This document shows, piece by piece, positions 23,870 through 34,483 of a DNA stretch of 64,000 bases; position 1 is the stretch's first letter, and each line of letters starts with the position of its first letter. The DNA is from Axinella damicornis. Lineage: Eukaryota > Porifera > Demospongiae > Axinellida > Axinellidae. The stretch lies in assembly GCA_963931865.1 (NCBI GenBank), contig OZ007513.1, positions 9,118,155-9,182,154 of the forward strand. The letters run 5' to 3'. A model generated the notes under the pieces. That model did not search any database and was not told where the DNA came from. It worked only from the letters and a program-made list of their open reading frames with translations. Made by a program: the position numbers and the translations under genes.

Positions 23870-25683
23870 TGTGCCCAGTCCATCAATTGTATCAGGAGGG
23901 GAAAGAGAGGAGTGGAGCTCCAAGGTTGAACCTGAGTCTGAGGAGGAGTGGAGCAACCAGCAACAACATGTGTGCAGCTCCATATCCTCTGGAAAAGCTA
24001 AAGATGATATGAAGGAAAGTAAGCATCAGATAAGGCATAGCGCCTGCATTTAATTCACTGACCAATTAGTGTCAGTGACTCTTGGTGCAAGAGTCACTGA
24101 GCATTTGTGGCTTGCACAACAACACAAACTCCTGGTCTCAAATCGGAGGTTAGCACCTGTTCACCGAGTCCAGTTCAGAGAACGGCTAGCAGTACTTGAG
24201 CAACAGCGCAGAGAAATGCTTCAGACAAAGCAGGATAAATTCAATCTTGCCACTTAATATTAATACGTTCTAGAAAAGGGGGTGGTCATATTTATTGCGA
24301 GTATTGTGATGCAGCAACTACATGTATACATTTAGCTAAAATGTATACATGTAGTGATAATTACTCACGTAGTACATGTACTATGGTGCGAAGGAGTCGA
24401 TCGATCCATCCGCTAGGAGCTAACGATCAATGTGGCCAGCATAAGAGCTCGCTTCACTCTCACACTCGGATTCTATTATGGTCTGAGTGGAATAATGAGG
24501 GCATACTTCGTTGAGTGAAGTAATCGCTGTCGCACTTGGCCACGAGGAGCGAGGTCGTCAACCATGCTTATGGGGGGTCTGATCTCTTTGGGTGGCCTCA
24601 TGATGCAAACTTGGTTCTGAACGTTCTCATGAATGTGATCAGCAAACGTGAAGTATTGCCAGATGCGTTGTATCTGCAACTTGACAACACGAGAATAAGA
24701 ACCAGTAAGAGTATGTGATGGGGTTCTTGGCATTGCTGGTGGAGATTGGGGTATTCAAGGAGGTGAGCAGTCTCCTCTCTCATTAGAATGACTTGTATTC
24801 TTGTACAGCTAGCTTGGTACATTACTGATAGCAATTGCACGGTCATTCTTTTGCTGATGCTAGAGATTCCTAATGGTTGGACATACCCACAAGGATATTG
24901 AACAGATGTTCAGTTGCATCCCAACCACCTGAGGAGAAATTCCATCCATGACTTGCAAGGTAGGGTTGATAGATGTTGGTCTCTTTCTTCATTCATGTAG
25001 CCAGTATTGTAAAGAAACATTGCAAACTGAATATATACATTGCATTAGAGCTGAAAGAGGCAGTGCTCAACTGCGATCAGCAGGTCATGGACGTGAGTGA
25101 GGTGGACATGATCCATGATGTTGAGTCATGGCTTCTGCCTCACATCGACACTCCCCATGGGCATACCAACCCCCACAATTTCTTGTTCAGACTTGGGGGT
25201 GGTGGAAAGGCTGAAATGCACTACAGGAATTGGAGTGCAGACCCCTGGTTATACCACTAATCCAAAACAGGGTGTAGTCCTTTCGAAAGTGAGCACATGA
25301 ACCTCGTGTCTATTATACGACAGATAATGTATTGTTGATGAATTAAATTGCCTATTAGAACCATAGTATACAAGATGATCTCGATTATCCAATTCAGTAT
25401 TAGTTTATATACATCACTGCCTAATCGAATGGGCACGATGGTTCGGCGTCAGAGCGGGGCGAGCTCTATAACCTGTTTGGGGAGTGGGTAGGCAACAACT
25501 ACCCATCAGGGCTCACACATGACGATTGGGAAGGCATCATGTCTGAAGATGCCACCAGCAGGTAGCTATACAGAGCCGTGCTAGCTAATTAAGTTAATTG
25601 TGTGAAGCAGTATCTGATCTTCTGCTCACAGCCTGAACGAAGGTGTCAGTGACAGCAATTCAAGTGCTGATGAAGACAACTGA
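23870..25683 (+). pseudogene. Decayed multi-exon gene of a DDE-like (DUF7869-like) family
   Basis: Ordered pieces: TEHLWLAQQHKLLVSNRR (24085-24150); PHDANLVLNVLMNVISKREV and LPDALYLQLDNTR (24597-24700); LMVGHTHKDIEQMFSCIP (24870-24925) then a frame change and HLRRNSIHDLQ before a GTAGGG donor; VDMIHDVESWLLPHIDTPHG and YRNWSADPWL (25100-25256); LFGEWVGNNYP and DDWEGIMSEDATSR with a donor (25475-25562); finally SLNEGVSDSNSSADEDN and stop at 25683. The 'LQLDNT ... GHTxxDIEQMF' arrangement matches an RNase-H-like DDE fold as I recall for DUF7869-type proteins. Frameshifts and stops indicate a pseudogene or an incompletely readable spliced gene. Confidence 0.6.
24318..24357. repeat. Short perfect hairpin
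   Basis: ACTACATGTATACATTT faces AAATGTATACATGTAGT with a five- to six-base loop. It lies between relic exons. It is likely a chance or transposon-end palindrome; no other evidence of function. Confidence 0.6.
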
Positions 25684-25765
25684 TAACGGCCATGCATATG
25701 CAAGATCACAATTCAAGTGCTGATGAAGACAACTGATAACGGCCATGCATATGCAAGATCACTAT
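25653..25765. repeat. Tandem duplication of 57-58 bp at the end of the relic gene
   Basis: CAATTCAAGTGCTGATGAAG...ACTGATAACGGCCATGCATATGCAAGATCAC is present twice in a row. The unit includes the final codons (SSADEDN) and stop of the preceding relic, so the stop codon and 3' end are duplicated. Confidence 0.8.
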
Positions 25766-25863
25766 TAGCTCTACACACTGGCGTATTATGACATGCATGG
25801 TCCATGATGCTGTTTGGGATATAATGATCTATCAAATCAACCGTGCTAAATAATTAAAAATTA

Positions 25864-26640
25864 ATGACACACCGGTCCAGGCTGTTTGCAGGGATAGATC
25901 AGTGGAGCTCTTTGGAGGTGATTTTCAAAAATCATTTGGCTTATTGCCCCTCCTACCTGACATGTTCTTTCAACCTGTCAGCTGAGGTGAAGAGGCTGCT
26001 GTATACTGTGTATAGCAACCCTCTCATGCAGCACCATGCACTCTCATTGCATGGTTTGGCTAGTGTCTAGGCCAACCACCCTTGATCGGTAACTGTGCCA
26101 GAGGCTGCAGTTGGGGTGCCTGGGTGGCAGACAGGCGCTAAGGCATTGCACCTTTACAGTCAATCCCCACAGGCCTGTAAGCCCATCCGCAGGGCACCGA
26201 CCTGGCTGACAACAGTGGAATGCACTGCACACCATCCTGGCTCCAGGGGTTGGCTTCTGTCACAATGCCGCTGTTGAGTGTAAAAGAGACCTTGCATAGC
26301 TACCTGGAATATTTGTAGCTAGCACTCCAGTAATACACACCACTGCACAGGTCTTTGAATACAAGCTACATATAAATGTCATGAATGTGTTGCAGAAAAC
26401 ATCTGTTACTGACATGTATTAAATATCTGTACTAGGCCCGTATTCTCTCACCTCCGTAACGGACCTGTGCAAACAGTCTGTGCACGATGTGTAGCGTTTA
26501 TGCCCGTAACGGACCCGTATACAGGTACGTACCAGGAAGGTAAATCCCACATCCTGTTTTGGATCCGTAACTATTTTGTTGTGTAGCTAGCTACCTGGAA
26601 ACCGGTATAATTTACTGCAGGAGTGTATTAGCTTTGAGGT
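25864..26640. other. Unassigned; 5' flank of the Crypton-type gene
   Basis: A short frame (LSAEVKRLLYTVYSNPLMQH, 25970-26040) could be a transposon-protein scrap but is not assignable. Near 26450-26530 the string CCGTAACGGACC recurs in direct copies. Such copies could belong to the terminus of the element that contains the next gene, but I see no paired end. Confidence 0.3.
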
Positions 26641-26654
26641 AGCGTTAGCTGAGT

Positions 26655-28119
26655 ATGGCTCTGATCGAAATTGATATAGAGAAGCAAGTTAAAAGCTGTT
26701 CGCGCGAATCTCGCAAGCGATTTGGGTCTATCGCTCCTGACGGGTGGAGCGACAGCGACTTTGAGAACAACCCCCGTGCTGCGAATAAGAAACTGTCCAT
26801 TCTCGGCGACTCTAAGCGTTTTAAACTTGCGAAACCGAAGGAAATCGACGAGTTGAAACGGCCAAATCCACCGCTGAATACGAAAAGAAGCACGAACTGG
26901 GCCGTGAATAATCTGCAAACTTGGTGGGAATGGCACAACCATGCTGTGGAAGACAAAGACGAGCTGTGTCCGGAGATCGTCCTTACAGCTAAATGCTCGG
27001 CAGAGTTACTGAATAAGTGGCTGCCAGTGTACGTGATGGAGACTTGCAACAAAAACGGTGACCCCTACCCCCCGAAATCATTGTACTCTTTACTGACAGG
27101 GATATTAAGACGCATGAGAACGGAGAACCCTTCCTACCCAAATTTCTTGGAAAAAACTCCGTCTTTTGTGGAATTTCATCGTAGTCTGGACAACCGTTTT
27201 TGAAGTTTGCGCGAGGAGGGTGTTGGATCAGATGCTAAACAAACGCCTACTATAACTGTAGGAGAAGATCAATTGTGGTCGAAGGGTGTGCTGGATAGTA
27301 CAACACCGAAAGGTCTCTTGCGCGCGGTTTTCTTCTATAATGGAAAGAATTTCATCCTCCGTGGTGGTCAGGAACACAGAAACTTACAGATTAGCCAACT
27401 TTGTAGGTTGTACCGCCCAGATAGATATATTATATACACCGAAAATAGCAGCAAAAATCGTGCTGGAGGTCTGGCTCAACTTCGCCTAGAGAGTTCCAAT
27501 CTATTCTGTGCCCAGTGCTGGTGAAAAGTGTCATGTACATCTCCTCGACTTGTACCTCAGTAAACTTTCGGCTAATGCCAAAGAAAAAGATAACTTTTAT
27601 TGCCAGCCCATGCAATCGCACGGCACAAATTGGTATTGGACCATTCCATGTGGTAAGAATTACCTTTCAAAGATGGTATCTGAGATGTTTATAGAGGCTG
27701 ACGTACAAGAGAGGAAGACGAATCATAGCTTGAGAGCTGCAGGAGTTAGTAGACTGTATGAAGCTGGAGTGGACGAGAAGATCATCCAGAGCCGCTCAGG
27801 TCATCGACGTTTGGAGTCATTACGAATGTACGAGCGAGTTTCTCCTGAACAGGAGCAGGCAGTGTCTAATGTTTTGAGCAGGAGATACAAAACAGACTAC
27901 CAGTATGAAGTCCAGCAATCAAAGCATCTCGAAGCAGCTCCTGGGTCAGTGGTACCAGTCAGTGGCAATACATCTTGGTGTTACAATCGCGTGTTTGCAC
28001 CTTCGTCGCAAGCAAGCCAACCATCCGGATTTCAATTCCATAATTGCACAGTTAATGTGTATCAAGCCCCAGTTAGCCAACCATGCACAGAACTTTGGAC
28101 CAACATGGAGTTGCCCTGA
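26655..28119 (+). pseudogene. Crypton-type tyrosine recombinase, nearly complete
   Basis: The N-terminal part (MALIEIDIEKQVKSCSRES onward) leads into a core-binding domain (NWAVNNLQTWWEWHN; YPPKSLYSLLTGILRRMR). The catalytic domain reads FILRGGQEHRNLQISQL (first Arg), KTNHSLRAAGVSRLYEAG (His-x-x-Arg), SRSGHRRLESLRMYERVS (His and the Tyr nucleophile). This is the R-H-R-H-Y set of Crypton/DUF3504-like recombinases, which move DNA through a 3'-phosphotyrosine intermediate without TIRs. A single TGA (27201-27203) interrupts the frame after DNRF, and a one-base shift near 27490 separates 'LAQLRLES' from 'VPIYSVPSAGEKCHV'. The rest is colinear with the family, so the loss is recent. It lies between duplication copies A and B. 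Confidence 0.8.
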
Positions 28120-28199
28120 TAGCTATGAGATTAGTGAGAAAGATGTGGACAGTTTTAACGAGTTCTAACTTTCATCATTGTAACTTACTATGCAACTTT

Positions 28200-28345
28200 A
28201 ATGGCATTCTTCTGTACAAGTAACTTTTTGGGGCTTTAGTGGCCTCTGTATTTTAGTTTCTGCTGCGTCTGTATCTGGCTTTAGCGGCCTCAGTATCTAT
28301 ATATTTAGGCTTTAGTTGGCTCTCCTCTGTTCTGTATCTATATAT
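28200..28345. repeat. GGCTTTAGNGGCCTC imperfect repeats
   Basis: Units GGCTTTAGTGGCCTCTGTAT, GGCTTTAGCGGCCTC, GGCTTTAGTTGGCTC and GGCTTTAGCAGCCTC recur at 40-50 bp spacing, separated by TATCTATATATTT. Located just after the recombinase stop. Confidence 0.55.
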
Positions 28346-28434
28346 TTTGGCTTTAGCAGCCTCTAATGTGACACATGACCTTTTTGGCTATTATGAGAAT
28401 GTTATTTTAGCTGCATTGAACAGTGGGGCTTCCC

Positions 28435-28515
28435 AGGGCATGTATCAAACATCAAAGGAATATACATGCCCAGTCCAGGGCATGTATCAAACATCAAAGG
28501 GAAATACATGGCCCC
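28435..28515. repeat. Two-copy tandem repeat
   Basis: CAGGGCATGTATCAAACATC followed by AAAGG is repeated with a spacing of 47 bp. Non-coding as far as can be seen. Confidence 0.6.
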
Positions 28516-30199
28516 TGGTGTTTACAGTGACTACCGGCACGTTTGATACGCCCACGCAACGTGAGATGATAACGAGGAATACTTGTCAGCATCACTTGCA
28601 TCAGCATCAGCCACAATTATTCTGTAAGAAATAATTTTTACTTTTTTCAAAGTTATTGACCCCATGCACAAAGCATACTATGGTTCGAAATTTACTTGAT
28701 TGAACTGGAAGCATGTATTATACTGTTGCCAAATTTGGACAGCAGATAGCTAATGCATGTATAAGATTATATATTGACAAAAACCAACTTTGATGTGCTG
28801 CAATCTATTCCTGATTTTTACTTGATGCGTTCACCAATGTGAAAAAAGGTATGGAAGGACACATGCATGCGTAGGTGCATGCATACATGAAGTTATGAGT
28901 TATCTTTCTTAGTTGTAGGATGTTGGTTGGGAGACCCAAATTGTAAGGGCGATGCAGAGAAAGTGTGCAAGTGACCAACAGTTACGAGCTGTTGATTGCC
29001 AATTGAAAGGATTTGGCGAGGAAGCTCGCCGAAACTGTTATTTTCTCGGGAAGAATGTCTGGTAGGGAACGCAACTGAAGCCCGAACAGCCTCTGTTGGC
29101 CTACTTCACTCCAACAGATTATATGCCATACGACTCAATCACCACTCACTCACCACTCACCACTCACCACTCACGTGCCATCTATATAGTCTAGCACATC
29201 AGCACTGCATTTAGAAGGCGTGTTCAGGGAGTGGGCAAGCCTTTGATTATGCAATCCCCAAAAATGTAACCCTGTACTTGCCACTCATACCTTCACTTCA
29301 AGTTCTCTGTCCCATACGTCAGTGCTATCAACAACCCTGGATATTATCATCATTTTAGAGATCCTGAACATTCACGGTTTAACTCCATTATAGGAGCTTT
29401 TCAGACATGGATTTCTGATCACATGCGTCAGGATGGCACAGTACTGGGCTCAACTGATTTCAATTAATTAACAGGAACCTCGCATGATAACTATTAAAAC
29501 ATAATTTGCCGTCTTACAATTCATCCGACATGTACAACAATGAATTATCAAGAGTATCGCCTAAGGTACAGCTCAAATGGAGACTTGTCTGGAATTGATA
29601 TAGAAGAGTGCTGCATTGATCATTGCTACTGGTTTGATAAAAGTACCAAGCGGAAAGGGCAGTTAGAGTAGACATCGCACATTCCTGACAGTGAAATTCA
29701 CAGATTTTGTCAAATGGAGGCCTCTATATCACTGCACTATGACGAACAGCGTTCCATCAGCACCCCTACATTCAACCCAACCACCTTTTAAGAGTTGCTA
29801 AGGTGGAGTGGACATTCGTGGCTGACATGGACCATCAGAACAGCCAAGCAGCCCACTAGTACAGATGTGTCTATCACAATGAGATCCAGTTCATTGTGAG
29901 AAAGCTCAGCACATTGATTTCTGCACTTCTGGAAAGCTTCCTTTGAAAAGGAGAGGGAGCAAGGTTGCTTTGAGGGCCCCAGTTGACACTTACAAGTAGT
30001 AGCTTAGACTGCTCAACCTCCTGAAGTTTACCACTTATCTAGGCCTGTGACTGCTGTTTGGTGTGGTGCCACTTCAAGCGTGTTGGCCTAAGCAGTCACC
30101 CAAGGCAAAAGAGTGGATCTGCCTTCAATGTAAACGAATGCTGTTAAGTACTGTACCATAGTAAGATTAGCTATGTAGCTTGACGACTGGCACATGTAG

Positions 30200-30845
30200 G
30201 GTCACCAGTGCCATATGCTCATGTCCGTATATGGATGCGGTGAATAAGGAAACAATGGATCAGTATTATTCACTGTTGACTGGCACACTGAGCACTTATG
30301 ATTTGCTCAACAAACCACAACTCTACAATGTAGAGGAGGGCAGCATTCCTCTAAACCCTCAACCGCCAAAGGTGGTTTGTACTAAGGGAAGGTAAACCAA
30401 GAAAGTTCGACATCATTCATCTGGTTGTAAAGGGCAAATTACAATTGTTGCTTGTGCTAATGCAAACAATATCAAAGGTCATAATATTATATGGTGTTGT
30501 ACATTTAAACACGGCGTGGACCAAGGAAGAGTTTCTTGGCACCAAGTATGACCTCAGCTCAAATGGGTGGATCAACACCGAACTATTTGAAGGGAGGCAT
30601 GTTGGGCACTATTAAGAAAATGTTGTCTCTGCCCGCCCTTTGTTCTTGTTGTTGGATGGGCATAGCACACACTACCAACCACAGGCAATACGCTTTGCAA
30701 TGGAGCACGACATAATAATGCTTTGTTTACCACCGCACACAACGCACGAATCCCAGCCACTGGAAGTTGGTGTCTTTGCTCCTCTTAAGACCCAAGTGTG
30801 CCACGATTTCTACCACAAATATCCGGGCAGCATGATGAAGTTTAA
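30200..30845 (+). pseudogene. Pogo-type (DDE_1) transposase pseudogene, copy B
   Basis: Same gene as at 18230-19135. Readable pieces: NKETMDQYYSLLTGTLSTYD, KPQLYNVEEGS (first Asp changed to Glu), SNGWINTELFEGR, LLLDGHSTHYQPQAIRFAME, PPHTTHESQPLEVGVF (third Asp changed to Glu), CHDFYHKYPGSM. This copy keeps the stretch between 'THYQP' and 'CLPPHT' that copy A lost, but has frameshifts and two catalytic changes. The 3' end is cut where copy A continues into its minisatellite. Confidence 0.75.
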
Positions 30846-31149
30846 CTCCCCTTTCTCATATTTGCTTTTTTGGTCGATGATAATGTGAATCTCTGTGAAC
30901 TTAGTTTAGTTTAGAAAATTTGCTAGTTAGTACATGCACATGTATAGTTTAGATCTAGGCTGCCGAGGTCTCCTCTCTTCTAAACCGAGATTGAACTCAA
31001 CATAATCACTTTGGTCCTTCGAGCCGGATAGACTCCCGAACCTTCCGTGAGTCTGGTTCTTTTTTGAGCGGTTGTCGAACGTTCGACTCCCGCTATCGCC
31101 CCCTGGAGTACCCCGCTCCGTTTGCACTAACATAATTCAGCAATCATCC

Positions 31150-31300
31150 ATCCTCAAGGTCGCCTGCCGACAATGAGCGAACAACTGACCCTCGTTACTT
31201 ACTGTAAGCTAACATAATTTCAGCAATCATCCATCCTGAAGGTCACCTGCCAACAATGAATGAATCCGAACAACCGACCCTCGCTACATGGCAGTGCACA
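31150..31300. repeat. Tandem repeat, copy B counterpart
   Basis: Two to three units sharing GGTCGCCTGCCGACAATGAG, matching the three-unit array at 22875-23100. One unit is lost relative to copy A. Confidence 0.6.
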
Positions 31301-31459
31301 GAAACTGCAACCATCCCATGCAGCACACCTTCATCTTGCATGCCACCACACCGTACAGGGTTGTGGCCTGGGGGCAGCTTGGTAAGTTTGTTAAGTTATT
31401 AGACATGATTCTCCGAATTGGCCATAGTCATTTTGGGTACACCTGCAAAAGTGCTACAG

Positions 31460-31638
31460 CTCTGCTCCACCACCAACATCCCACTCGCTCTTGATGACCC
31501 AGACACTAAGGGTACCTTCAGCAAGGTCATAATGGACCTGTACAATGGAGCTAAACGGGGGACCCTTTCCAGGGGTGAGATCAAGCCCAAATCAACCGTT
31601 GTTATCTCCTCCAACATCACCCCTGTGGAGCAACAGAG
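31460..31638 (+). pseudogene. Isolated exon of an ATPase-like protein
   Basis: A good acceptor (GTGCTACAG) opens a frame LCSTTNIPLALDDPDTKGTF, SKVIMDLYNGAKRGTLSRGE, IKPKSTVVISSNITPVEQQ, closed by a donor (AGAG|GTAGCT). 'LALDDP' resembles a Walker B strand and 'TVVISSN' an AAA+/helicase sensor-1 strand; 'FNGA...SRGExxPxSTxxIxxN' is, from memory, a pattern of primase-helicase-like proteins in repeated ORFs. No Walker A exon was found nearby, so this is an orphan exon carried by the duplication. Copy A has the same exon with a frameshift. Confidence 0.45.
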
Positions 31639-31776
31639 GTAGCTAGGTATTAGTGTTGTGAACCTTGTCCTTTTACCCTAACCAGTTATTGGAAGCCTCA
31701 TATTGGATATTGACAGGTTATTGGCAATTAGACATGCTATGTCAACTCATCAATAATAAACATGCTGGTACTATAT

Positions 31777-31813
31777 GTGAACGCATCAAGTAAATTTGGA
31801 AACTGAGGCTCAT
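31777..31813 (+). repeat. Left terminal inverted repeat
   Basis: Begins GTGAACGCATCAAGTAAA and ends AGGCTCAT. Three mismatches against the right TIR (two at positions 19-20 and one at about 28). Confidence 0.9.
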
Positions 31814-32054
31814 TTTCATGTTTTGAGAAAAAGAATTTTGAGTTTAGCAAGTGTGAAAACAAGTAAAAACATGCTATTAAAATTAATAACTCACCGCCAT
31901 AAATACTATAATATTCATTGAAATGGGTGGAGTTTGTGGTCATGGCAATTTATGACGTCAGTAATTTAGTACGCGTGACTTGTGAACAGGTTTTAACTTG
32001 CCTGAGCTGAACAAGCATACTACATGCTAGGGCAGATAGCGTTTTTGAGTAAAG

Positions 32055-34115
32055 ATGCCCAAGGTGTGGCCAACCACTCGAAAAGAACGACGTCAAGAGC
32101 AGCAAGCGAACTATGTTGCTGGGAGAGGGGCTCGGCCATATAGCCATTCACCGTCGCTGAACAGATCCTTCATCAAGGACCCTGCACCTGGACCAAGTTC
32201 TGAACGTAGCACACAGGAAAGCAAGGTTTGTCCGAGATGCGTTATTGTCCTCTCCCGATGGCAAGACACCTTTAAGGGTTTTATACAACAGGGCTCAGAG
32301 TTGAAGAAGCGTAAAAGCATCAATCCGTATCCCAAACGTTCAGACATCCCACCATACAGGGACCTTAATGCCCAGAACGAGTGGTTGAGGAACAATGTCT
32401 TTGATCCAATGGGTAATTACTTATTCTGCGCACAGTGCATGTGTGCAGCTTTTCACATCTCGCCCCAGCGCATTGCTAGACAAAGATCAATTAAGCGGAA
32501 ACAGTTTCAGGAACCAACAAAAGAGCTATCAAAGGCAGCTATTGAAGAGCAGAGGTTAGGGCAATACGTTGTTATGCCCAGCGGATGCACCACGAATTTC
32601 ACACAGTGGTGGCGATCATTGGATAGTTCTGAATCGGTAGTGGTGCGCTACCCATATGAGAAGCACAGTAATGCTTGTAGAGTCTCTAACTCTGCCAAAC
32701 CTAGCGTTATGAACGACTTTGTTGCATTCGCTGATGCCAATAGTCAACCGAACGGCCGATCTGCCGAGTCACACGGTCCAACCTCCTACTTCATTTCCAA
32801 ATTTGCAAGTATCCAGACCCCAGCAAAGAAAGTTAGTGACTATGAGGAGCGTGTCCGTAAGTCCGTGGTGGGAGAATTTTGTCGAGTACAAACTGAGGCT
32901 GGAAAAGGTGGTTATTCAAATGGCTCGGCAACCAACTGGCTGAAAATTCACAGACCCAAGCTTGCCATTTGCCCACATAAGCAAGATTATTGCGACAAAT
33001 GCGCTGCCTACAATGCTAGTATTCATGCAAACCAAACGACCCTAAATCGAATTAGGCAGAGTGGTTCAGCTAGCGTTGAGGAACAGAAAAAGTTAGAAGA
33101 TGAGACAGAAGATTTAGAGAGATCATGTAACGAACATCGGACTGAAGCTCAACTATCTCACGAGGACTATGTGGCACTTACCAAGAGGTGTAAGGATGAG
33201 ATGGTGAAGATAAAAACCCTGGAAGAGAAACTTGACAGAAGCGAGGAGGAGGAAGATGAGCTGGGACGGTTGAAATCCAGGTACACACTCGTCATTAGCG
33301 CAGACTACCAGATGTCCAAATTGGTACCGACCTGGGGGTATTCTCCCCAACCGGGATCGACCTACTATCTACAGAAGCTTAGTCACGACCTCTTGGGTAT
33401 TGTAAACCACTCTGATGACAGTTCCGCAGTTTACATTTTTGATGAACGCAGCGGTCCCAAAAATACGGACCACACTGTCTCGTATCTGACACACTACCTC
33501 ATCGAAAGTGGTGCAGTGCCTTCATGGGTTCGAAGGATCCATCTCTACTTGGACAACACGTGTTCCACCAATAAGAACTTCTACACTCTTGGGTGGGCAA
33601 GTGAACTTGTACAACAAGACAAGTTCAATTTATTTCGCATTTCGTTTATGATAGCGGGACACACGAAGTTTGCACCCGACCTGCTGTTCTCCAAGATAGC
33701 ACTCACATTTCAAAGAAGTGATGTATTTACTACGGCTGAGCGGGGACAGATTGCAGCTCAATACGCTTCAGTTGAGATAGATGATGGAGAGAAGGTGTAC
33801 CAGTGGAGAAACCAGTTGGAGAAATACTCAAATCTTCCCGGTATTCGTAACCTCCACGACTTCGTGTTCGCCCGTAATCCAGGGTCAGACGTCAAACTCC
33901 GAGTCCGACATCTGTGTTACACTGGATCGATTAATGAATCGTCGTTTCATGTCAAAAGAGGTTACACTCTGTCTGAGAGTGCCATCCCCACTGTGGATAT
34001 GACCTACAAGAATACAGGACAGATTAGACCTCTTACTGACACTAAACTAACCCATCTTACGCAGATGTTCAACAGGTTCATTGCTGCTGATAGACGCTTA
34101 CCATTACTGAACTAA
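32055..34115 (+). CDS. Putative DDE/D-type transposase, 686 aa, intact
   Basis: The only long uninterrupted frame in the window, opening ATGCCCAAGG and ending TAA. It lies centrally in a TIR element, so its likely role is transposition of that element; this is inference. Cysteine pairs C59/C62, C125/C128 and C306-x6-C313-x2-C316 suggest zinc binding. A charged coiled-coil-like stretch covers about residues 340-412. An RNase-H-like core follows: ISADYQ (D417), LYLDNTCSTNKN (D500) and GHTKFAPD (H536, D542). That pattern resembles DUF7869-type proteins as I recall them. The C-terminus (RPLTDTKLTHLTQMFNRF, DRRL) matches the relic at 13956-14237. Absence of any stop over 2 kb in a region full of pseudogenes points to recent activity or selection. 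Confidence 0.8.
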   Translation: MPKVWPTTRKERRQEQQANYVAGRGARPYSHSPSLNRSFIKDPAPGPSSERSTQESKVCPRCVIVLSRWQDTFKGFIQQGSELKKRKSINPYPKRSDIPPYRDLNAQNEWLRNNVFDPMGNYLFCAQCMCAAFHISPQRIARQRSIKRKQFQEPTKELSKAAIEEQRLGQYVVMPSGCTTNFTQWWRSLDSSESVVVRYPYEKHSNACRVSNSAKPSVMNDFVAFADANSQPNGRSAESHGPTSYFISKFASIQTPAKKVSDYEERVRKSVVGEFCRVQTEAGKGGYSNGSATNWLKIHRPKLAICPHKQDYCDKCAAYNASIHANQTTLNRIRQSGSASVEEQKKLEDETEDLERSCNEHRTEAQLSHEDYVALTKRCKDEMVKIKTLEEKLDRSEEEEDELGRLKSRYTLVISADYQMSKLVPTWGYSPQPGSTYYLQKLSHDLLGIVNHSDDSSAVYIFDERSGPKNTDHTVSYLTHYLIESGAVPSWVRRIHLYLDNTCSTNKNFYTLGWASELVQQDKFNLFRISFMIAGHTKFAPDLLFSKIALTFQRSDVFTTAERGQIAAQYASVEIDDGEKVYQWRNQLEKYSNLPGIRNLHDFVFARNPGSDVKLRVRHLCYTGSINESSFHVKRGYTLSESAIPTVDMTYKNTGQIRPLTDTKLTHLTQMFNRFIAADRRLPLLN

Positions 34116-34446
34116 CTTGTACTAAAAAAGTTTATTGTCACTGTGTACAATCGTCATTAATTTTTGTTATAGTTTTGTTTAATAACTGCATAGTTGTAAG
34201 ACTTGTGTTCCAATAATCTCTTCTTTAACTTCAGTATCAGTCCAGCTGTAACCATGGGGAGTTAAAGGTCTGGAGAGGAAGAACAAAAGCAGTGGTCACA
34301 GAGAGTACTATTTCTTCCATATTTACTTGAGGATGCGTAACGTTTTATTTTTATTTGATGTCATAGGAATCTCCTATTGGCCTCAAAATTTGATAGTATA
34401 TAGTCCACATATGCTAAATCACTATTTTAAAGTATGATAATTACAT

Positions 34447-34483
34447 ATGAGCCTGAGTTTCCATTTTTACTTGATGCGTTCAC
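34447..34483 (-). repeat. Right terminal inverted repeat
   Basis: Begins ATGAGCCTGAGTTTCC and ends TTGATGCGTTCAC. Its last 20 bp are identical to the solo ends at 14717-14736 and 28815-28834. Confidence 0.9.

Larger units (their letters stand above)
31777..34483 (+). mobile_element. Complete 2.7 kb DNA transposon with 37 bp TIRs and an intact ORF
   Basis: Left TIR 31777-31813 (GTGAACGCATCAAGTAAA...) and right TIR 34447-34483 match at 34 of 37 positions after reverse complementing. Flanks are ATAT on both sides; the empty site at 23577-23592 in copy A shows ATAT once. If the TIR is extended by one base (TGTGAAC...), the duplication is the dinucleotide TA. The element contains one ORF of 686 codons and nothing else recognisable; about 280 bp precede it and about 370 bp follow it. 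Confidence 0.9.
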
